Assembly (NCBI GenBank): GCA_964433225.1
Contig: CAYSQA010000006.1
Coordinates: 1-44,547 of the forward strand
Direction of reading: 5' to 3'
Source: CG2-30-36-39 sp964433225
Lineage (GTDB): Bacteria > Patescibacteriota > Microgenomatia > UBA1400 > PJMF01
Length of the DNA: 44,547 nucleotides
Below are positions 41,272-44,547 of the stretch, in pieces. Within the stretch, counting starts at the first letter, position 1; each line of letters opens with the position of its first letter. A model generated the notes under the pieces. The model was not told the DNA's origin, made no database searches, and saw only the letters and a program-made list of their open reading frames with translations. The position numbers were made by a program, and so were the translations under genes.

Positions 41272-41277
41272 ATTATA
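41272..41277 (-). promoter_or_regulatory. -10 element of the glyS T-box transcript
   Basis: TATAAT is followed by AACTCC and then Stem I. The predicted start therefore coincides with the beginning of the T-box. Confidence 0.65.
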
Positions 41278-41308
41278 TTTCTCTTTGGTTGTGGAAGCAA
41301 GGTTTAGC

Positions 41309-42070
41309 TTATTTAAGAGTCTCAAAGTATTCAGCTAGACCATCTTGTTTAACCCCACCAATTATTAGATCAGCTTGTTCTTTTAAGTCGTTAACAGCGT
41401 TACCCATTGCAACTTTGGTGCCAACAGCATTAAAAAGGTGAATATCATTGTGGCCATCTCCAATTCCAATTGAGTTTTCTTTGTTAACTCCCAATCTAGA
41501 AAGTAACTCAGTGATAGCATGTTCTTTGGTTGCAGCTGAATTAACGATGTGTAAATCTCTACAACCATGGTTTTGAGAAACCACCATCACACAGCTAATA
41601 CCTTCTATTGAGTCTAGTTTTTTATGCAATTTCATTGCTAGTTCATCAGGGACAAAACTTTGTGATAACCAGTTTACTCTTTGAGTGAGGTCAAAATCTT
41701 TTGGATAAACTCCACCATTGAAATAATCATCTTCGGTATAGTCATTAAAAATTAATTTTTGTTGACCATTTTCTGAGAAAATAGAGATTACTTTTTCTAA
41801 AGCTTGTGAAGTAATATCTTTTTGCCAAACTATTTCACCAGTTTTAGGATCGCAAATTTGAGTACCACCTGAAACAATACATAAGTCTTCCAATTCAAGA
41901 GCTTGAATAATATTTTTAGCAAAAGTCCAACACCTTCCTGTAGCAGCAGATAAGAAGTATTTAGGATGCAAATCTTTTATTGCCATAATCAGTTTTTTAT
42001 TGGGTAGTTTTTGAACAGGAGAATCAACTGCTGTGCCATCCAAGTCAAATATTATTGCTTTGCTTTTCAT
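41309..42070 (-). CDS. HAD-superfamily IIB (Cof-type) phosphatase
   Basis: This 253-residue hydrolase has motif I IIFDLDGTAVDS (nucleophile Asp in the first 12 residues), motif II LSAATGR, a large inserted alpha/beta cap domain between motifs II and III (type IIB), a conserved Lys in SAATKEHAITELL, and motif IV IGIGDGHNDIHLF. Members act on sugar phosphates or phospholipid-type phosphates; the substrate is not predictable. ATG 42070 has TATAAT at 42077-42082, 6 nt upstream. Upstream in-frame codons would lie before the predicted transcript start. It runs toward glyS. Confidence 0.88.
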   Translation of the reverse strand: MKSKAIIFDLDGTAVDSPVQKLPNKKLIMAIKDLHPKYFLSAATGRCWTFAKNIIQALELEDLCIVSGGTQICDPKTGEIVWQKDITSQALEKVISIFSENGQQKLIFNDYTEDDYFNGGVYPKDFDLTQRVNWLSQSFVPDELAMKLHKKLDSIEGISCVMVVSQNHGCRDLHIVNSAATKEHAITELLSRLGVNKENSIGIGDGHNDIHLFNAVGTKVAMGNAVNDLKEQADLIIGGVKQDGLAEYFETLK

Positions 42071-42076
42071 AACAGG

Positions 42077-42082
42077 ATTATA
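42077..42082 (-). promoter_or_regulatory. -10 element of the Cof-type HAD gene
   Basis: TATAAT ends 6 nt before ATG 42070, predicting a leaderless mRNA. Confidence 0.6.
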
Positions 42083-42115
42083 ACTTTTATTGATGATCAA
42101 TCAATATTATGAGAA

Positions 42116-42121
42116 TATATT
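42116..42121 (+). promoter_or_regulatory. -10 element of the methyltransferase gene
   Basis: TATATT ends 6 nt before ATG 42128 and is divergent from the HAD promoter 34 nt away. Confidence 0.5.
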
Positions 42122-42127
42122 TCAGGC

Positions 42128-42793
42128 ATGCTTGAAATAGCACATCAAAATGAGCAAAAAAAAACTGAATCAAAAGTTCCGAGATTAGTAAAAGATTTGG
42201 TTGAAAAAATATTTTTATTTGGAAAACAAATAGTTACAAAAGAATATAGCAGGACAGGTCTAGTTCATTCTTACGAAGAAAGAGATATTCCTCAATCATA
42301 TTTTGAAAAAGTTCTACTTAAAGAATTAGGAACCTTAAGTCCAGACTCATCAATTCTAGACTTAGGAGCTGGTAAAGGAGAAATTGCTAAATTCTTAAAA
42401 GAAAAAGGTTTTCTTAAGGTTTTTTCGGTTGATCGATCTAAGGCTGGCTTAGAAATGTCAAAAGAAAAAGATCCAGAGAGTTTAAATTTACAATCTTTTG
42501 CTGAAACTCTTCCTTTTGAGGATAATACTTTTGATGTTATTCACACAAAAGATTTACTCCAACACATTAGAGATCAGAAATCATTTTTCACTGAAATATT
42601 TAGGGTTTTGAAACCTAATGGTAAATTAATATTAACGACATCTGCTTCAGACGGAGTTTTACCTAACTATGGTTTTGTAGATATCAATAAAAGGAGATGG
42701 ATACCAAAATTAAAAGAATCAGCAAAAGATTGGGTTAGATTTCCATTGCCAAGAACGGTTTTAACAGCAGTTGCTGGTAAAAAAACAGCATAA
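42128..42793 (+). CDS. Class I SAM-dependent methyltransferase
   Basis: This 221-residue protein has a Rossmann-fold methyltransferase core (about 70-180): motif I ILDLGAGKGEIAKFL, the acidic strand FSVDRSKAGLEMS, AETLPFEDNTFDVIHTKDLLQHI (motif IV region), and FRVLKPNGKLILTT. This is the Methyltransf_11 pattern seen in small-molecule, lipid-quinone and glycan methylases. The N-terminal ~60 residues are charged and unassigned. The acceptor is unknown. TATATT 6 nt upstream again predicts a leaderless transcript. It is convergent with recO, with 3 nt between the stops. Confidence 0.8.
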   Translation: MLEIAHQNEQKKTESKVPRLVKDLVEKIFLFGKQIVTKEYSRTGLVHSYEERDIPQSYFEKVLLKELGTLSPDSSILDLGAGKGEIAKFLKEKGFLKVFSVDRSKAGLEMSKEKDPESLNLQSFAETLPFEDNTFDVIHTKDLLQHIRDQKSFFTEIFRVLKPNGKLILTTSASDGVLPNYGFVDINKRRWIPKLKESAKDWVRFPLPRTVLTAVAGKKTA

Positions 42794-42796
42794 AAG

Positions 42797-43342
42797 CTAT
42801 TTAATCCGCAAATACTCAAAACTCTTCATTTCTTTTTCAGTAAGTTCAGCTACGTAGTCCAAGATTGATTGATGAGCGACTTCATTAAAACTTTGATAGC
42901 CCATGCGTTCAATTAACTCACTGAGAAGAGGTTGAATTTGTTTGTGACTTTGGTTGTTAATAATAGTTGCTCTAATTTTAAGAGCCAGTTGATAACTTTC
43001 AAAATCCTGATCCTCTTCGACAAACAATCGATCAAAAATCTCAAGAATTTGGGACAAACTCCTGATTTTACCCAGGGAACCTCTGATGTCTTGATTGATG
43101 TTCTCGATTAAACTTGTTTGAGTAATAATTGGTAAATTTTTGGTTTTGATGGCAAAAAGTTTGACTAAATTACCTGGCTCTAAATGAGCTCTTTGACTGG
43201 ATTTGAGTGTTCTGACCCCTTTAGCTACACCAACTAATTTGCCAAAATCTTGAGTAATAAAAGTTACGATTCGATCGGTTTCACCAGTATTGCTTCGTTT
43301 AAGCACTAGGCCTTGAGTAATGAAGGTTTTGGCTTTTGACAT
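42797..43342 (-). CDS. recO: DNA repair protein RecO (short form)
   Basis: Part of the RecFOR pathway; it anneals ssDNA and helps load RecA. The 181-residue protein begins with the RecO OB fold (TQGLVLKRSNTGETDRIVTFIT, then GKLVGVAKGVR) and continues through a helical domain (NINQDIRGSLGKIRSLSQILEIFDRL). Typical RecO has ~240 residues with a C-terminal zinc finger; no Cys is present here. The start ATG 43342 is 7 nt from the DUF4012 stop, so the two are likely co-transcribed. Confidence 0.85.
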   Translation of the reverse strand: MSKAKTFITQGLVLKRSNTGETDRIVTFITQDFGKLVGVAKGVRTLKSSQRAHLEPGNLVKLFAIKTKNLPIITQTSLIENINQDIRGSLGKIRSLSQILEIFDRLFVEEDQDFESYQLALKIRATIINNQSHKQIQPLLSELIERMGYQSFNEVAHQSILDYVAELTEKEMKSFEYLRIK

Positions 43343-43348
43343 AATTGA

Positions 43349-44547
43349 TTAAAAGGGAATCTCGACTAGGGTATCTTTATTAACCAACACTTTCTCTTCC
43401 CCACCGTTAACATCGAACAAGGTTTCAAAATTATCCACTCCACCCTGTTTCCACAAAGTCACTCGGTATATTTCTTGATCAGTATAAGGAATAGTATAAG
43501 TAAGTTTAAGCTTGGCTACACCCAATGGTTCCAACGAGAAGAAACCATCAATCACAGTAAAGCCAGCCTCATCATAAAGAGTTGGTTCACTAGTAAAACC
43601 TTGAGCTGAGATCAGTTCTGTTCCGGCTGGGAGATAAAGTCTAGTCCAATCTTTGAGGGTGGAGTTGAGACAAAGTAAGCCAGCCTCTAGATTACAGTTG
43701 TCAGCTTTTCTAGTATTGCGATAGGTAATTTCTACGGTTTTTTCCAAACGACCATTTTCTGGAATTAAGATTTCTTGTTTGACATCATAGTTAATAAACA
43801 AGTTAGATTTAGCTCCAGCTAGATTGGCATTCACAATGGCTAAGAAATCATTTTCAGTTGGTTGCAATCTTCCTGCAGCATTGACTGTTTCGGCAGCTTG
43901 TTGAGCTTGTTCATCAACAAAATAAAGTTGAATATGTTTGGCCTCTAGGTCTTGCCACATGTATTGAAAGAGTTCTGGCCATTTTTCTTTTGGTGCAGAG
44001 TAGGCTTTTTGGAGGGTGGCTTGCATCAATGGACCAAGAATTCCTTTTCTGTCTTCACGAATGTAGGGGGTGGGTTTGGTAATGATTTCTGACAAGGCAT
44101 AAACCACTTGGGCACAACCACCACAGCGATCATCTGGCTCGGCACTAAAGTTCCCATAACCAGGAAGTTGAACTGGTCCCAAAGCTGTTAATAAATCAGT
44201 TAAGACTTGGGTATCGATCGCAATAATGCCGTCTATATCAGTGGGTTCTCCTCTCACGGTTTGGTAGTTAGCAAAGAACTCGTCCATTGAAGTTTTAAAA
44301 TCTGGCGAGATGTTCATGTCTCTTAGATTCCAGTATCTCTCGGTGGTCAAGTATTTTCCTAAAGATTCTGGAATAGCGATTTTTTTAGTGAATTTTTGAT
44401 CTAACTCATAGATATCGTCAGATTTTTCTGGAGTAATTTTGCCATTTTCTACATAAATAACGGCATATGCGGTTAAGAAGCCACCGGTCGGTCTGAGCTC
44501 ATTGTCATTTTGGAAAAGAATTAAGTATTTTTTTCGTTCGCCTTTAC
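43349..44547 (-). CDS. DUF4012 domain-containing protein (5' end outside the window)
   Basis: The reading frame is open from the window edge (44547) to the stop at 43349, so the N-terminus is missing; about 398 residues are visible. Near the edge is KKYLILFQNDNELRPTGGF, a DUF4012 hallmark, followed by AYAVIYVENGKI. The remainder contains a Cys motif (DDRCGGC), KDWTRLYLPAGTELI, and a beta-rich end with GKITP/VTLWKQGG strands. DUF4012 proteins are membrane-associated and often lie near polysaccharide genes in actinobacteria and CPR bacteria; their role is unknown. A TTG at 44350 is only an internal codon, not the start. Confidence 0.85.
   Translation of the reverse strand, partial: KGERKKYLILFQNDNELRPTGGFLTAYAVIYVENGKITPEKSDDIYELDQKFTKKIAIPESLGKYLTTERYWNLRDMNISPDFKTSMDEFFANYQTVRGEPTDIDGIIAIDTQVLTDLLTALGPVQLPGYGNFSAEPDDRCGGCAQVVYALSEIITKPTPYIREDRKGILGPLMQATLQKAYSAPKEKWPELFQYMWQDLEAKHIQLYFVDEQAQQAAETVNAAGRLQPTENDFLAIVNANLAGAKSNLFINYDVKQEILIPENGRLEKTVEITYRNTRKADNCNLEAGLLCLNSTLKDWTRLYLPAGTELISAQGFTSEPTLYDEAGFTVIDGFFSLEPLGVAKLKLTYTIPYTDQEIYRVTLWKQGGVDNFETLFDVNGGEEKVLVNKDTLVEIPF

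Noticed and set aside
44341..44350. TTG 44350 as the start of the last gene
   Set aside because: The frame continues open to the window edge and contains the DUF4012 hallmark NELRPTGGF upstream of this codon.
1..44547. CRISPR array, insertion sequence or integrase in the window
   Set aside because: I found no regularly spaced repeats, no transposase or integrase motifs and no long terminal inverted repeats.
1..44547. Recoded UGA (as in some CPR groups)
   Set aside because: UGA ends several genes at the expected family length (for example the helicase-nuclease), and Gly and Trp positions use normal codons.

Overview
The window is a gene-dense, AT-rich chromosomal segment that looks like a Candidate Phyla Radiation (Patescibacteria) genome, most likely a Microgenomates-type lineage; the phylum is my inference. 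Supporting signs are short intergenic gaps, a DUF4012 protein, a short RecO without its C-terminal zinc region, a Cys-containing FtsQ-like protein, tRNA genes without encoded CCA, and a peptidoglycan/division gene set carrying Firmicutes-like T-box leaders. TGA is used as an ordinary stop, so the UGA-recoding CPR lineages are unlikely.

Layout. 0.1-6.9 kb: a 62-residue membrane peptide, then minus-strand genes for a 50-residue peptide, an AI-2E family permease, a deoxyribosyltransferase-like protein with a ribbon-helix-helix tail, a UvrD helicase-nuclease, a membrane-anchored degenerate HNH protein and a tRNA-dihydrouridine synthase. 6.95-9.32 kb: an accessory segment bounded by tRNA-Gly(CCC) and tRNA-Thr(CGT), with a 19-bp duplication of the tRNA-Gly 3' end, two small membrane proteins, one unknown protein and a long structured leader behind a perfect consensus promoter. 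9.3-15.3 kb: HAD phosphatase, Ig-like surface protein, a polysaccharide module (ligase, glycosyltransferase, flippase), signal peptidase I and TruB. 15.3-24.5 kb: plus-strand murB-murA-mraY-ftsW-murG-ftsQ-ftsA-ftsZ. 24.5-30.4 kb: T-box, ileS, rodA, rplU, a Trm11-like methylase, rpmA. 30.4-36.2 kb: a small zinc peptide, an MFS transporter, parB, and the second division cluster mraZ-rsmH-ftsL-ftsI on the minus strand. 36.4-44.5 kb: a 728-residue divergent PLP-fold protein, a 39-residue peptide, a membrane-anchored protein, T-box plus glyS, a Cof-type HAD, a methyltransferase, recO and a DUF4012 protein cut by the window end.

The genes fit together as cell-wall precursor synthesis and division (MurA/MurB, MraY, MurG, FtsW, RodA, FtsI, FtsL/Q/A/Z), but the Mur ligases are not here, so the dcw cluster is split. 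Two aminoacyl-tRNA synthetase genes (ileS, glyS) each have a T-box whose candidate specifier codon sits in the apical loop of a very short Stem I, upstream of an intrinsic terminator.

Two expression styles are visible. Many housekeeping genes have TATAAT 6-8 nt before ATG and no Shine-Dalgarno sequence, predicting leaderless mRNAs. In contrast, four tiny orphan genes have 80-200 nt structured leaders, strong Shine-Dalgarno sequences and nearby terminators, and look richer in GC. The best candidates for something undescribed are the apical-specifier T-boxes, these small-peptide cassettes with their leaders, and the PLP-like protein.
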